64,000 nucleotides of DNA from Viola odorata. Its lineage: Eukaryota; Streptophyta; Magnoliopsida; Malpighiales; Violaceae. This document shows positions 34,381 through 45,910 of the stretch, in pieces. Location of the stretch: NCBI GenBank assembly GCA_963691705.1, contig OY829544.1, positions 35,919,917-35,983,916 on the forward strand, read 5' to 3'. How positions within the stretch are numbered: the first letter of the stretch is position 1; each line of letters starts with the position of its first letter. A model generated the notes under the pieces. That model was not told the DNA's origin. It was given only the letters and a program-made list of their open reading frames with translations, and ran no database searches. The translations under genes and the position numbers were made by a program.

Positions 34381-36141
34381 ATGGCTTCTGATTCAGATCC
34401 GCCGTTGACTCAGTCCTCTAGCCTTCCATTTGATACTCTCAGGCGACTTTTCACTTTCGCCATGTCTGATGTTTCCACCTCGGTGCAAGAAGTTCTTCTA
34501 GGAACGTCAGATCAGTTCCTTGATCAAGCAGTGGGAACATTTGTGTCCCAGCCATATACTCCTTCATCCCAAATAGCGGGATCCAGTCATTTTACTCCCC
34601 AGTCGAGAGGATCCGTGATAGACGACGCAAATAACCCTTTCGCGAGCTCGATTTCAGCTCTCCGTGCCCGGTTGGACCATTTAACGGAACTGGCTGCTAG
34701 ATTCACGCCTAGTGCCTCTGGATCAGGCGTCTCATCTCAGTTCATTTTCACTCCACCCATTATTATAGAACGACCACTGTCATCCCCATTGCATATGAAT
34801 GTCCCTTTGACGCTGCCTGTGTTGAGTGCGCTAGTCAGTCTTGTACAGTTTGCCCATAGGACGGTGGAGCCGTATGTACCGCGAGTGCCCTTACTTCTCA
34901 TTCCCCAAGAGGAGCGTTAATGGTGGGAGGAGGATAGAGGTCGTTGGGACGGTAGAAGGGGTGAAAATGATAGAGATATGTCTCCTGGAGGGAGTGAGAG
35001 ATCCAGCAGTAGGAGGCAACGAACTCGCTCACCAAGGAGCCGCAGTCCGACTCCCAAGCGATATCCTGATCGAAATCCGCGAGATCGCAGGCGTCATTTG
35101 GAGGTATCCCCACCTCGGCATGCGCGGGAAATTCTTGATGATACTTCTGACCACCCCTTTAGCCAGCGTATAAGGAGTCACAGAGTTAGTAGACATGTGA
35201 AGCTCCCCTCAGAATCCTATGATGGTACTAGAGACCCTATCTCTCATCTTAACAAGGTGAAGGACTTCGTGCAATTCCAGACCCACAATGACGCTGCCTT
35301 GTGTCAGATATTTGTAATGACCCTGTTAGGGGTTGCGCGCTTATGGTTCGAAGGTCTTCCGGGTGGGTCTATTGACAGCTTCTCGCAACTGGAATCCAAG
35401 TTCAAGAGTCGATTCAGCACTGCCGTCCCTATCAGGAAGTCTGCTGCTGCCTTGTTTGACCTACACAGGAAACCTCAGGAATCTTTGAGGAGTTTCCTCA
35501 ATTATTTTGACACCGAGATGTCGCTAACGCTAGGTGTAACGGTTGATTTCGCTATCGAATCCTTAAAGCGAAACTGTTGTTATAGAAAGCTCAGAGATGC
35601 TTTAATGGTTGACCCGCCGGCAACCTTAGATGCGTTAAGGCTGAAAGCCCATAATTATGCGAGGATGGAAGAGGAAGAGAACAGGGACATGATTCGAAAC
35701 ATGCCGCCAGTTATGCCTCCAATCCATAACACTCCTGTTCCTGCTACTTCCGAAGATCGGTTCATAGATGATTATGCTCCGCGAAAGGATCACATTCCCA
35801 AGACATCTAATCGGAGAAGAGGCAACTCCTCAAAGGGAAAGTCTGGTGACTCTTCAGCCCAGCGGCAGGGTGATCCTCCTAAGGGGCGAGTTTATGACTC
35901 AGACCTTCCTTCCTTCATTCTACCCAGAGCAGAAATACTAGCAATAGTGGAGCAGCGAAACCTGCCCATCCGTTATCCTGCCCCTGTAAGACCGGGGGTA
36001 ATCCTGGGAAGAAGAGAAAACGCCTACTGTAAATTTCACAAAGCTAAAGGACACTCAACCGAGGCGTGTCGAGAACTCAAAGCGGCGATAGAGCGTCTGG
36101 TGGAGGAAGGCTATCTGGGAGAATTTGCCGTGAAAATGTGA
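34381..36141 (+). pseudogene. gag: Tat gag, one internal nonsense codon
   Basis: The reading frame starts at ATGGCTTCTGATTC and runs to 36,141, broken only by TAA at 34,918-34,920 and closed by TGA at 36,139. The first 180 codons are Ser/Pro-rich; after the TAA an RS-rich stretch (GGSERSSSRRQRTRSPRSRS) precedes the structural gag domain (LWFEGLPGGSIDSFSQLESK, FDLHRKPQESLRSFLNYF). The end has the CKFHKAKGHSTEACREL motif, the Tat-type zinc-binding CX-H-C form that replaces the classic knuckle. Gag packages the RNA in the cytoplasm. The downstream protease frame is the same frame, so the TGA at 36,139 probably replaced an arginine codon (CGA). Confidence 0.88.
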
Positions 36142-37171
36142 GAAGAGGCCAAGAGTAACCCAACAAACAGAATAGCCGATGGCAGAGCGACACCTTCCCG
36201 TCCCCCAGGCCATGACACTGGTCCTACGGGAGGAGGCGGGGAAATGCTTACGATTGATGATGAGGATATCCCCATCATTAGCATCATCGCTGGAGGAACA
36301 CCTTATCTGGATGAGTCTGCACAGCTGACACCCGCGCTAGGGGATAAGTGGAAGCAAACGGGCATGCCAATCAAGAGTGAAGCGATAAGCGCCCTGGATC
36401 GTATGATATTGTCCTTTTCTGAAGAGGACGAGAAGGGTGTGGTATATCCGCACAACGATGCGCTAGTGGTTACACCCATTATCGCTAGCCATGGGGTTAG
36501 AAGAACTCTGGTTGACAACGGAAGAGCCGTAAACTTGTTTTCATTGGAAGCCTACTATCTCCTGAAGCGTCCGGATAATGAGCTTACGCCCTGCAAAAAA
36601 CCCATTATTGGGGTTGACGGAGTCCCCATCCCAGTGACTGGAGTAACCACTTTACCTGTGTATTTTAAGGAGGATACCTCCAAACAGTCGGAGGAACTTC
36701 TCTTCCTGGTGGTGGATCTAAACCTGCCTTATAACGCTATATTGGGACGGCCATTCCTCAACCGATTCGGAGCAGCGATATCACAAAAGTACCTGAAGCT
36801 GAAATATCCATCTTGGGATGGTGTGGTCTCGATCTGAGGTAATCAGAAGTTAGCGGCTGAATGCTACCTGCTCATGACGCAGAAGAGTTGCGACAGGTAC
36901 GTGTGCGTAACGGTGGACCCATACGAACAAAATGAGGAGAAACACACTCAACCTGTGGACAAGATGACTCACGTCCCAGTTAACGGGGTAGATGGAGCTG
37001 TATTTTTGGTTAGCGATAACCTCAGTCCCGAGGAAAATTTTCAGTTAGCCCAACTGTTAAACAAATGCAAATGAGAGTTTACATGGAAACCATCTGACAT
37101 GCTAGGTATCTTGCGAGAGGTGGCGGAACATCGGCTCAACGTCAGCCCAGACGCAAGACCAGTTCAGTAGA
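36142..37171 (+). pseudogene. Tat aspartic protease and linker
   Basis: In frame with gag and RT. Residues IIASHGVRRTLVDNGRAVNL near 36,478-36,536 correspond to the protease region with its D-x-G site (VDNG). The block LPYNAILGRPFLNRFGA is the usual C-terminal part of retropepsin. TGA codons at 36,835 and 37,072 and a TAG/TGA pair near 37,168-37,176 interrupt it; most can be read as CGA or CAG changed to stop. The linker to RT includes PVNGVDGAVFLVSDNLSPEE. Confidence 0.8.
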
Positions 37172-37179
37172 AATGACGT

Positions 37180-39306
37180 GCTTTCTCTGCTGAAAAAGCA
37201 ACGGCTGTCGAGAGGGAAGTTGCTAAACTTCTTGACGCTGGCTTTATTCGAGAAGTGCAATATCCCACCTGGTTGGCTAACCTTGTTTTGGTTCCCAAGC
37301 CCAGCGGAGAGTGGCGCATGTGCATTGATTTCACAGATCTGAATGATGCTTGCCCCAAAGATTGTTACCCACTCCCTCGGATCGATCAGCTAGTTGATCA
37401 GGCTACTGGGTACACATATTTGAGCTCGCTAGATGCCAACTCGGGGTATCATCAAATCCCCATGGCCAAGGAGGATGAAGAGAAAACTACTTTCATCACT
37501 CCCAAGGCTATTTATTGCTACATGGTGATGCTTTTTGGGTTGAAAAATGCTGGAGCTACCTTCCAGCGAATGGCGAATCAAGTCTTTGAGAAGCAGATCG
37601 GGCGAAACGTAGAGGCATATGTCGATGACATACTGATCAAAAGTCGAAGCTTCAAAGAACACTTGTCTGACCTGGCGGAAATCTTCGAAGTAATGAGGCG
37701 ATATCAGATGAAGCTGAACCCTCGAAAGTGCATGTTTGCCTTTCAAACGGGCAAATTCTTGGGTTACGTGGTCAGCCAAAAGGGCATTCAACCTAACCCA
37801 TCAAAAGTCAAAGTTATACAAGACATGATATCCCCTCGGACTGTAAAAGAGATCCAGAAGTTAACAGGGTGTGTTATCGCACTGGGACGGTTTATCTCTA
37901 AGCAAGGTGAGAGGTGCCTCCCCTTCTTCAAGGTTATACGCAAGAAAGCTGTCTTCGGATGGACGACAAAATGCGAGGAAGCATTCGCAAGCCTGAAGGC
38001 CTATTTATCGTCTGACTTGGTGTTGACAAGACCAGAGCCTGGCAAAATCCTGTACCTATACCTTGGGGTTGCTGACGAAGTGGTCAGTGCGGTCCTTGTG
38101 CGAGATGATAATCACACACACCGCCCTGTATACTTTGTAAGTCACATCCTGAAAGATGCCGAGCTGAGATACGCTCGAATTGAGAAGATAGCATTCGCAT
38201 TGGTGCAAGCTACGTGGAAAATGGATCGGTATTTTCAAGCTCACACCGTCATTGTGCTTACGGATCAACCTTTAAAAAGGATATCCCGGAAGCCCGAATC
38301 CTCGGGAAGAATGTTGATTTGGGCTATCGAGCTTGAACAATATGGTTTGCACTACAGATCCCGACCGTCTATAAGGGCTCAGATCCTAGCGGACTTTATC
38401 GCGGAATGCACCTTTACGCCAGATCCAATGACAGAGTTGACTGAAAAGGAAAAAGAAGAGTTGGATCTCCCCTTCCCTGAAACCTACACCGACATGTGGG
38501 TCATCCACGTAGATGGCGCTAAAAATCAAGAGCTTGCCGGGGCCGGAATCTTCATGAGTGGGCCTCACGACATCCATATGCGGTTTGCCATCCGAATTTT
38601 GCAGTCGTTGTCCAACAACGCCGCAGAATATGAAGCGTTATTAGCCAGACTCAGGATGGGGAAAAGTGCCTTCATAAAAGGAATTCATGACTCAGGAAGG
38701 TTGGGAGATCTGCGGCTAAAAGTCTGTGAAGACTCCAAGTTGATAATAGATCAAGTGCTGGGACACTCTCAAGCTAGAGAACCCATCATGGTACAATACC
38801 TTGCTAAGGTGAAACGTGAGTTGATAGAAATAAAGAAATGTGGCATACAAGTTAGCTTCGAGCACATTCCTCGAGAGGATAACGCTGAAGCGGATAACCT
38901 CGCCAAAATCACAGCAAACCCAGAAGCGTCCATACCGAAAGGGGTGTACTACCGGGAGCTACCCGTGCCTTCCTTTATGGAAGAGCAGGCGACGCTCTGC
39001 GTGGAAGAAAGTGACAATGACTGGAGAATCCCCGTCATAAGATACTTGAAACATGACGAGCTGCCAGCGGATAACGCTGAGAAGAAAAAAGTACTTAAGC
39101 AAGCGACACGGTGCACGTACTTCAACGGAGAATTGATGCGGAAGTGTTTCTCCCATCCGGCTGCCAGATGCATAACGGAACAGGAGGGCCTTCATACCCT
39201 CCGCGAAATCCACGAAGGAATTTGCGGCATGCATGCATCCGGCAGAACCTTGGCTGCACAGGTCTTCAGATCGGGGTTCTATTGGCCCAATATCCGGAAA
39301 GACTGA
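37180..39306 (+). pseudogene. Tat reverse transcriptase, RNase H and second RNase H
   Basis: The RT domain holds WLANLVLVPKPSGEWRMCID, LSSLDANSGYHQI, FGLKNAGATFQR and the catalytic YVDD (about 37,618-37,629), all intact. The Gypsy RNase H follows (LYLYLGVADEVVSAVLVRD; TDQPLKRI), then a second, archaeal-type RNase H starting WVIHVDGAKNQELAGAG (near 38,497) with AAEYEALLARL, VCEDSKLIIDQV and EHIPREDNAEADNLAKI. Two RNase H domains in a row mark the Tat group. The zinc domain of integrase starts at the end (H-x4-H in EIHEGICGMHASG). A TGA at 39,304 breaks the frame before CQKC. Enzymes of this gene make and trim element cDNA. Confidence 0.92.
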
Positions 39307-39315
39307 CATGATTAT

Positions 39316-40257
39316 GTGCGAACCTGCCAAAAGTGTCAGGAATTCGCCAAGATTCCTCGACAACCCGCCACAAAAGTTTATGATCTTATTGCTCCATGTC
39401 CTTTCGCTAAATGGGGAATTGACATCCTCAGACCGTTTCCAAGGGCAAGATCTCAGTTAAAATTTGTGGTCGTGGCGGTAGACTACTTCACCAAATGGGT
39501 AGAAGCTGAGGCGGTCGCCAACATCACAACAGAGAAAATCTGGCGTTTCTTCAAACACCAAGTTATCAAGCGCTTCGGAGTTCCCCGCGTGCTAGTCAGC
39601 GATAACGGAACGCAATTCACCAGCCAATTCTTTAGGGTCCAATGTGGGGAATTCGGAATCGAGCAAAGATTCTCTTCTGTGGCTCATCCGCAGACCAATG
39701 GTCAGGCTGAGGTGACAAACCGAGCCATCCTTAACGGTGTTAAGAAGAACCTAGAGGGATCTAAAAATAAGTGGGCAGATGAACTGCCGTATGTGATGTG
39801 GGCATACCGCATGACCACGAAAACCAGCACAGGAGAGACACCATTCACACTGGCTTTCGGCACTGAGGCCGTCACACCCGTGGAAATTGGTGCCATGAGC
39901 CTACGAGTGGCTTACTTCAGAGAAGAGCTAAATGAGGAAAGGCTGCATGCGAATCTTGACGCGCTGCCCGAATTACAAAAGGAAGCTCTTCTAAAAATGA
40001 CATACTATAAGCAAAAGATGGCGCGTTATCATAATAGGCGTGTCAAAGAACGACTTCTAAAAGAGGGCGACCTGGTACTCAGGGATCAACGAGCGACTGC
40101 TCAACACCGGGGAAAGCTCAGTCCAAACTGGGAGGGGCCGTACCACGTTACCCGTATTGTTGGGAGAGGAGCGTACCATCTGGAGACACTCGACGGTACC
40201 CCCTTACCTAACTCTTGGAATATCGCTCGTTTGAAATTATATCATGCTAGATTTTGA
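39316..40257 (+). CDS. Tat integrase core and C-terminus
   Basis: In frame with RT after one TGA. The CxxC of the zinc finger is at the start (RTCQKCQEF). The catalytic core has all three acidic residues: WGIDIL, SDNGTQFTSQF and QTNGQAEVTNR, the D, D and E of the DDE fold. The GPYHVTRIVGRGAYHLETLDG block near the end is the GPY/F module. No chromodomain follows, as expected for a non-chromovirus. The protein would join element DNA to the chromosome in the nucleus. The frame is open through its length and ends YHARF at 40,257. Confidence 0.9.
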   Translation: MRTCQKCQEFAKIPRQPATKVYDLIAPCPFAKWGIDILRPFPRARSQLKFVVVAVDYFTKWVEAEAVANITTEKIWRFFKHQVIKRFGVPRVLVSDNGTQFTSQFFRVQCGEFGIEQRFSSVAHPQTNGQAEVTNRAILNGVKKNLEGSKNKWADELPYVMWAYRMTTKTSTGETPFTLAFGTEAVTPVEIGAMSLRVAYFREELNEERLHANLDALPELQKEALLKMTYYKQKMARYHNRRVKERLLKEGDLVLRDQRATAQHRGKLSPNWEGPYHVTRIVGRGAYHLETLDGTPLPNSWNIARLKLYHARF

Positions 40258-40375
40258 TTTATCTCTGCACCTTTTCACTAACGCTAGCCCTAACCCCTGC
40301 TAACGCTCGAGTAATGAGCTTTCTTGTGTTTTGTGGCTACGTGTGTGTGTAGGCAATAAGAAAAGTGGAAAAAAG

Positions 40376-40985
40376 GTTGCCAGGAGTGAAAAGTCCTATC
40401 CTTGTGATGGCCTGTCCTGATCCGACGGCTCACTAAGTGAGGGCACGCCCCGGCACACCTAATATTTAGCGTCAGGAGTGAAAATTCCTATCCTTGTGAC
40501 GACCTGTCCTGATCCGACGGCTCACTAAGTGAGGGCACGCCCTGGCGCACCTAATATGTAACGTTGGGAGTGAAAAGTCCTATCCTTGTGGTAACCACGT
40601 GTGGACCATAAGATGAGGCACGCCCCGACACCCCTGGGAGTGAAAAGTCCTATCCTCGTGATGGTCGGTCTGGATCCACCGACTCACTGAGTGAGGGCAC
40701 GCCCCAGAATTCCTGAATGTGAAAAGGCCTCATCCTTATGACAACCATTCTCGTGGAGACGACTCGTTAGGGAGAGACACACCCTAAGGAGATAATAACT
40801 CCATCTTGGAAGTGAAAATCCTATCCTTGCGGTCGGGCTGATGTAGACGGCTCGCCAAGGGAAGGCACGATTCCAGGATGAGAGGGTAACACCGAAAGTG
40901 AAAAATCCTAGCCTTGTGATGGCCTGTCCTGATCAGAAGACTCACTAGGAAGAGGCACTTTTCGGCTGATCGTGGAAATGCAAAA
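40376..40985 (+). repeat. Tandem repeat of seven ~70-95 bp units after the Tat pol gene
   Basis: Each unit opens with GGAGTGAAAAGTCCTATCC, followed by TTGTGATGGCCTGTCCTGAT-like sequence, CGGCTCACTAAGTGAGGGCA and CGCCCC. The first two units are nearly identical and later ones progressively diverge. Units start near 40,378, 40,474, 40,566, 40,638, 40,717, 40,811 and 40,898. Each unit contains a short stem formed by CTCACTaAGTGAG. Confidence 0.9.
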
Positions 40986-41569
40986 AATTACAAAATCCCA
41001 GCGAGTAACCAGATGCGGAATCCCTGGTGAAGTGAGCTGGTTGAGAAAGCAATAACAAGCGACACCAATACCCTAGAATGGCGGCGGATCGGCTCCTACG
41101 GGAAACTCGTGGCTGTTATCGCTTATTTCTTACTAATAAACATTAATTGAGAGTGCAGGATATCTCTGACTACGAGAGATCGCGACAGCTCGTCAGTATA
41201 GACGGCCTTGGAGGAAAAGTGAAGCATTTCTGAACCAAACGAAGGTGGAGAAGTCCCAAAAGACCCAGGCATGACCACGTTCTAAAAAATGCTACCAGTC
41301 TGACCCGTGGGAGGTACGGAAGAGACAAGGACGACTTGAGGCCCCACCCCGACATCCACCTAAATCGAGGACGGGCTTGGACCTGCCTCATTGGACCTCT
41401 TCTTCTTCCTTGGTTGAGAAAGAATACGCCTCAAGTCCATATTACCTTGCGAAGGAGCAGGAGTAGAGGCACGAGAAGTAACCTATGAAGAAAAACAATG
41501 AAAAACTAAAGAAAAGGTAAAAAGGCATTGAAAAAGCAGCGCAAGAAGTATAGGGGAGCAGTAGTTGTT

Positions 41570-42726
41570 ACCGCCTCAGCGGCAGGTGCTTCTGAGGAGC
41601 CGGCCACATCTGAAGAAGGTAGAATTAGTGGATGGAGGGTAGCAATGCTCCTTGTCTTCCTTTTCTTCTTCCCTTTCGCGGAAGCCCGGCGAGCAACTGA
41701 CTGAGGAGGAAGTGCAACGATTGATATGATAGGAATACCAACCGGGATGGTGTCGGTTTCCTTGTCAACTACGGCTGAAGATGTTTGGAGAGGAATCGAA
41801 GTGGTAACAGAAGTGGTGGCGATATTGACAGCCGCGGCCGCTTCTCTATCTCAAATTCTCTTTTGGCGCCTCCTAACACTCTCGGGAACGTACTTCGGAT
41901 CTGTTGCTGCAAAAGCACAAGAAAGCGTCAGCGTTAGTACTAATACTGAAAATCAAAGATTGACGCGATACTCATGTCTAACGCAGGTTCTAATATCGGT
42001 CCCACAAGCCAGAAGGCGGGTGTGAACGCTGATTTCCAAACTGAGCAATTTATCAAACCAGCCCTGTTCCGTCTCGTCAAGAGCCTCCCGGCACCAAGCC
42101 CTGTTCCGTCTCGTCAAGAGCCTCCTAGCACCAAGCCCTGTCCTTAATGCTCTGGTTGAAACCAGACCGCCACCATGGCTCCGGAAGCTCGGGAGTCTCA
42201 ACCACAAAAAACTACTCTTTCCATTTATCAATGGAAGACTCTAAATGAAGGAGTTTCCAGGTGAAGTTCTGGAGCGAATCATCATCATAGCGGGGTGATA
42301 TCGCTATCAAACCCCGACGGTTATACATCTTGAACAAAGACTTCAGTAATGCAAGGGAAGGAGATGCAATTCCTTTGTACTTGCAGAGTTCCAAAAATGC
42401 ATAAATGCCACAGTAGGCATTCGGGGCCAGTTGAACAGGATTTAGATCCAGAGAGGTAAGCAACTCTTGGATAAACGGGTCAACCAGAAACCGGAAACCA
42501 TAACAGAACATTTGGGCATACATAATTATGCGCTTGCCGGTCAGAACGCTATTCAGGCGTAAAGACTCAGGAGCGACAGAAGCCTTAAAACCCTCAGGGA
42601 GGGTGGCACCGTGATCAGACAGATGTTTATCAAGGATGGCAGAAGAAGTAATGGTACTGACTATGGTCTCTATCTTTTCTTCATCAACTGATTTAGACCC
42701 AGAAGCACGAGTTTTTCTTTTTTCCA
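41570..42726 (-). pseudogene. Antisense ORF A of the Tat element (Transposase_28-like)
   Basis: Transcribed opposite to gag-pol. It starts MEKRKTRASGSKS at 42,726; a minus-strand TATAAAACC lies about 175 bp upstream. The globular part includes IIMYAQMFCYGFRFLVDPF, LNPVQLAPNAYCGIYAFLEL and LFKMYNRRGLIAISPRYDDD, which resembles the plant 'putative gypsy-type transposon' domain (PF04195-like) and is homologous to antisense ORF B. After DKWKE a TAG occurs, and the homologous frame continues (FFVVETPELPEPWWRSGFNQ) to a direct duplication of ~40 bp near 42,065-42,150 that shifts it. The C-terminal half was traced only roughly to about 41,570. Function unknown. Confidence 0.65.
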
Positions 42727-43376
42727 TGGTGGAAAAAGAAAATAAAAAGATGAAGAACACAGCAAGGGAAATGAAGAAGTACCTTTTTTAGAAGAAAATT
42801 GAAGTGCCCAGAAGGTGAAAACCAGAAACGCAAGATGATTTGAGAAGATGTAGAGAAACAGATTATCGAAAGAGGAAAAAAGAAATAAAGTGATGGGTTT
42901 TATAACCCTAAGAGGCTAAAAGAAATGACTGCTGGAATAGTCGCTGCGCGCGTGACAGACGTGAGCAATGAGTACAACCCTAGAAATGAGAGAAGACGCT
43001 TTGATCCTATAAAATCACGCTAGCACTAGCGTCCTGATGAGTAGACACGTGTCTCTGAACCATCATGATCCTTCGCTCACATCAATGAGGGGATCCTGAG
43101 CATTAAATGCTCCGAAAAAGTAGAATTACTTTATCAGAAAGAGGTCAAGCATGGTGACGTCATCAACAAGATAACGCCAAGAAGCAAATTAATAGTTATC
43201 TAGAGCGGAATGACAGTCGTTATTATGCAAGCATTATCAGTTATTACAAGCCAAATAAAACCAATGTTAGAAGAAAAAATAAAACACTCTCAAGCGCTAC
43301 CATGTTCCCATCACGGAAGAACTCCTTTGTCGCAGCCCGGCATTTATGTCCTTCACCCTCTCGAAGGCGTAGTCCG

Positions 43377-45432
43377 CTATCCTGGCAGGATCGAAAGCCT
43401 TGCTACGGTAATATCTGGGAATCCAGCAGCAAAGGCTTGTATCGCCTTATCTTTCCAGCACGACATCTCATGGGGCACCTTCGCGTCGCGGGCCAATATC
43501 TCTTCACGAAGGAGAGAGTTTCTTCTGTTGGCAGTCACCATTTCTGCTTCCAGAAGCACTATCTTGGCCTTCCCTATCGACTTCTCTCTGGCCAATTCAG
43601 CACGGCAGTCGTTAAGCTCAGCTTGGGTATCGCTTTGAAGTTGCGTCAACTCCGCCACCTTAGAGGGAGAACGTCGAGCCTTATCACCATGGATATCGAG
43701 AAAATAATTTAACATGCGGAAGCTAGCTAGCACGTCATTCAAAGCACGTTCGCGATGAACCTCCAGAGGAAGCTCTGACGTCTCCTCCCTATCTTCAGCA
43801 GAGCTAAATATCGCACCCACAACAGAGCCCACCGGCTCACTTCGCGATAATGGGTCTGATATTTCCAGTACACGAAGTCCGCTGGTGCCAAAGGTAGACA
43901 GATCCAAGTGATAGGAAGTGGCTCCTTGAGGACCTCGAGAAGACAGATTAGCAGTAAAGGGAGGAGAGTAACTTTCAGCGGAACCACTAGCTCCTGAGAT
44001 AGAAGTGCAGAATAATGGCGGAAGGCCATTCAGCAGAGGGTCAGGAGTAGCGATAGGTTCAAGATTTGGGGTAGGAACGTCAGGAATAAAAGAAGAGATA
44101 GGAGAGTCAGGAGTGGCAGTTGAAGGAGGAAGATTGACCTCCGACGAAACCTTGGGAATATTAGGAGAAACGTCGGTTGATGCCTTAACTGCTACCGCTG
44201 CCTTGGAAGTACTCGCACCACCAAAATAACTAGCCCCAGTAGCAGGGGTTTCGTTAGCCTTGTTCAAAGTGGCTTCAGCGATTGGGTTGCTATTTCCCAT
44301 TCGTAGCTTCTTCCGCTGATCTGCGGAAGCATGACGAAGCCCAGAATCAATATCCATGTCCTCACTGTCGCTGTTGGGTACTTCAGTTTTAGGACGATTT
44401 AGAGTCACTCCTTGCCGAATGGGTAACCAGTTCTCGAGAAAACGGGAGGTGCGGTTGGAGATACCGCGCTTGGCGACAGTCTTGAATCTTTTTCTTTTTG
44501 GTGGAGTGGCAGGGTGACTGGAACTCTTATGTGGAGGAGAGGGCAGCCGTGACTGAAGTGGCCTCATGTTCAGAGGAACGACTTTATCGCTCGATGGTTG
44601 GTTTCCAGCGTCACCTACCAACAAAATATATCAGAACAGTGAATTAGCTGAAGCGATAACGGGAGAAAAGAAACTTACTTATAGTACACTTCTCTATAAG
44701 CCTGTACAAGGCAAACTCTCGAATGTGATAAGATGATTTCAGCTCCAGCAGCACATGCGTTTGTTGAAGCTCTTCCCTGGATACTGTTGACGGGTTTGTC
44801 CAAAGAGAGTCGTTAAGACACTGATTGAAGCCCCTGGGCCAGGGGCGGAAAGGCAAATTTACAATGAAAAAACCGCTCTTCCAATCGGCCACAATCTCTT
44901 TAAAGCCCTGGAATTTCAGCCAGAATGACTGCACCAGTGTGTCATTCCATCTTGGGGCGATATCTACCACACAGTCGCGGCACCTAAAACTAAAAAACTT
45001 GCGGAATAAATTGACAGACGGGACAAGGATACCCCGCAACTCGCAAATACAAATGAAGGCATGAATCCCGCACCAAGAAGGAGGCGTAATCTGAGCCGGA
45101 TTAATGTCATATCGAACTAATAATCTTTTCACTGCTTCATGGATTGGAAAGCGAAAGACATAAAGGAACATGTCAAAATATACCATCCTATCGCCCCTCG
45201 ATAGAGGGTCATGAAGCCGGTAACCAGCATCAGGAATTCTAACGGAGTAACCGGGAGAGAAAAAGATACCATTTTCCTTCAGTTCTGCCTCCAAAACTGC
45301 TTGATCAACAAAAACACTAGGTGTTCTCTCAATTCCTAAATCAATGGGCCGCCGGAGAGTCTAGAGACTCCTCAGAGACCTATTTGCGACCAGAGGCCAC
45401 TGAGAATCCTTGGGTATCCTAGAGGTACTCAT
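43377..45432 (-). CDS. Antisense ORF B of the Tat element, two exons (Transposase_28-like plus coiled coil)
   Basis: The frame opens at 45,432 (MSTSRIPKDSQWPLV), has a single TAG about 24 codons in, and runs to 44,679. There a consensus donor (ATAA|GTAAGT) starts a 64 bp intron (44,615-44,678) that ends TTGGTAG|GTGACG. Joining keeps the frame exactly and continues to 43,377, giving 663 codons. The first exon holds the domain shared with ORF A: YFDMFLYVFRFPIHEAVKRL, INPAQITPPSWCGIHAFICI, CVVDIAPRWNDTLVQSFWLK. The second is Ser/Pro-rich with a basic patch (PPKRKRFKTVAKRG) and a coiled coil near the end (VAELTQLQSDTQAELNDCRA). Antisense extra ORFs are known in Tat elements; their role is not. 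Confidence 0.75.
44615..44678 (-). other. Predicted intron in antisense ORF B
   Basis: 64 bp, minus strand GTAAGT...TTGGTAG, T-rich before the acceptor. Removing it joins codon base 1 (A) to GT, giving a serine codon and one continuous frame. At 64 bp it is at the short limit for plant introns. Confidence 0.6.
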
Positions 45433-45910
45433 AATGAATCGGCAAGAAGAAAATCTGAGAAAAGGAAGCGAAGTACCTTGAACATAAGGCGGTGGACAAA
45501 ACCGTCGGCGCCGATGAACGGTGGTCGTAGCTTCTTTTGGAGCAAAAATCTAGAGAGAGAGGAAAATTTCGAAGCACAGGAAAAGAGTATTAAAAGAGAG
45601 CAGTTGCTCCCTTTTAAAGGCTGAGTTCGAGAATCGAATAGCCTGTAAAAGTGGGACACGTCCCAAAGTAAAAGTGACACGTGTGAAAACCTCAGAAGAT
45701 AATTTATGTCCACACATTTATATCTTCTAGAGGGGGTAGTACTGACAATCAGTTGCCAGCGGTTATATCGAGGCTACAGTTTGCCTCTCAGCGATAGCTA
45801 TCAGTCAAAAGAGGAGCTAACGCCCGAGAATGCAAAACTAAAAAAGGCAAATCATCACTTCATTTAATAATAAGCCATACGACATCTACAAAGGATTGCC
45901 AAGAGCGGAA

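Noticed and set aside
37164..39896. Minus-strand frames opposite Tat RT and integrase (for example 37,429-37,791 and 38,959-39,363)
   Set aside because: They mirror the well-conserved sense pol domains and lack any motif of their own, unlike the antisense ORFs downstream of pol.
40376..40985. CRISPR-like array
   Set aside because: Units are 70-95 bp, contiguous and graded in similarity, with no unique spacers, within a plant retrotransposon.
43210..43712. Plus-strand frames over antisense ORF B
   Set aside because: Shadows; the minus-strand frame has domain similarity, splice sites and coiled-coil character.
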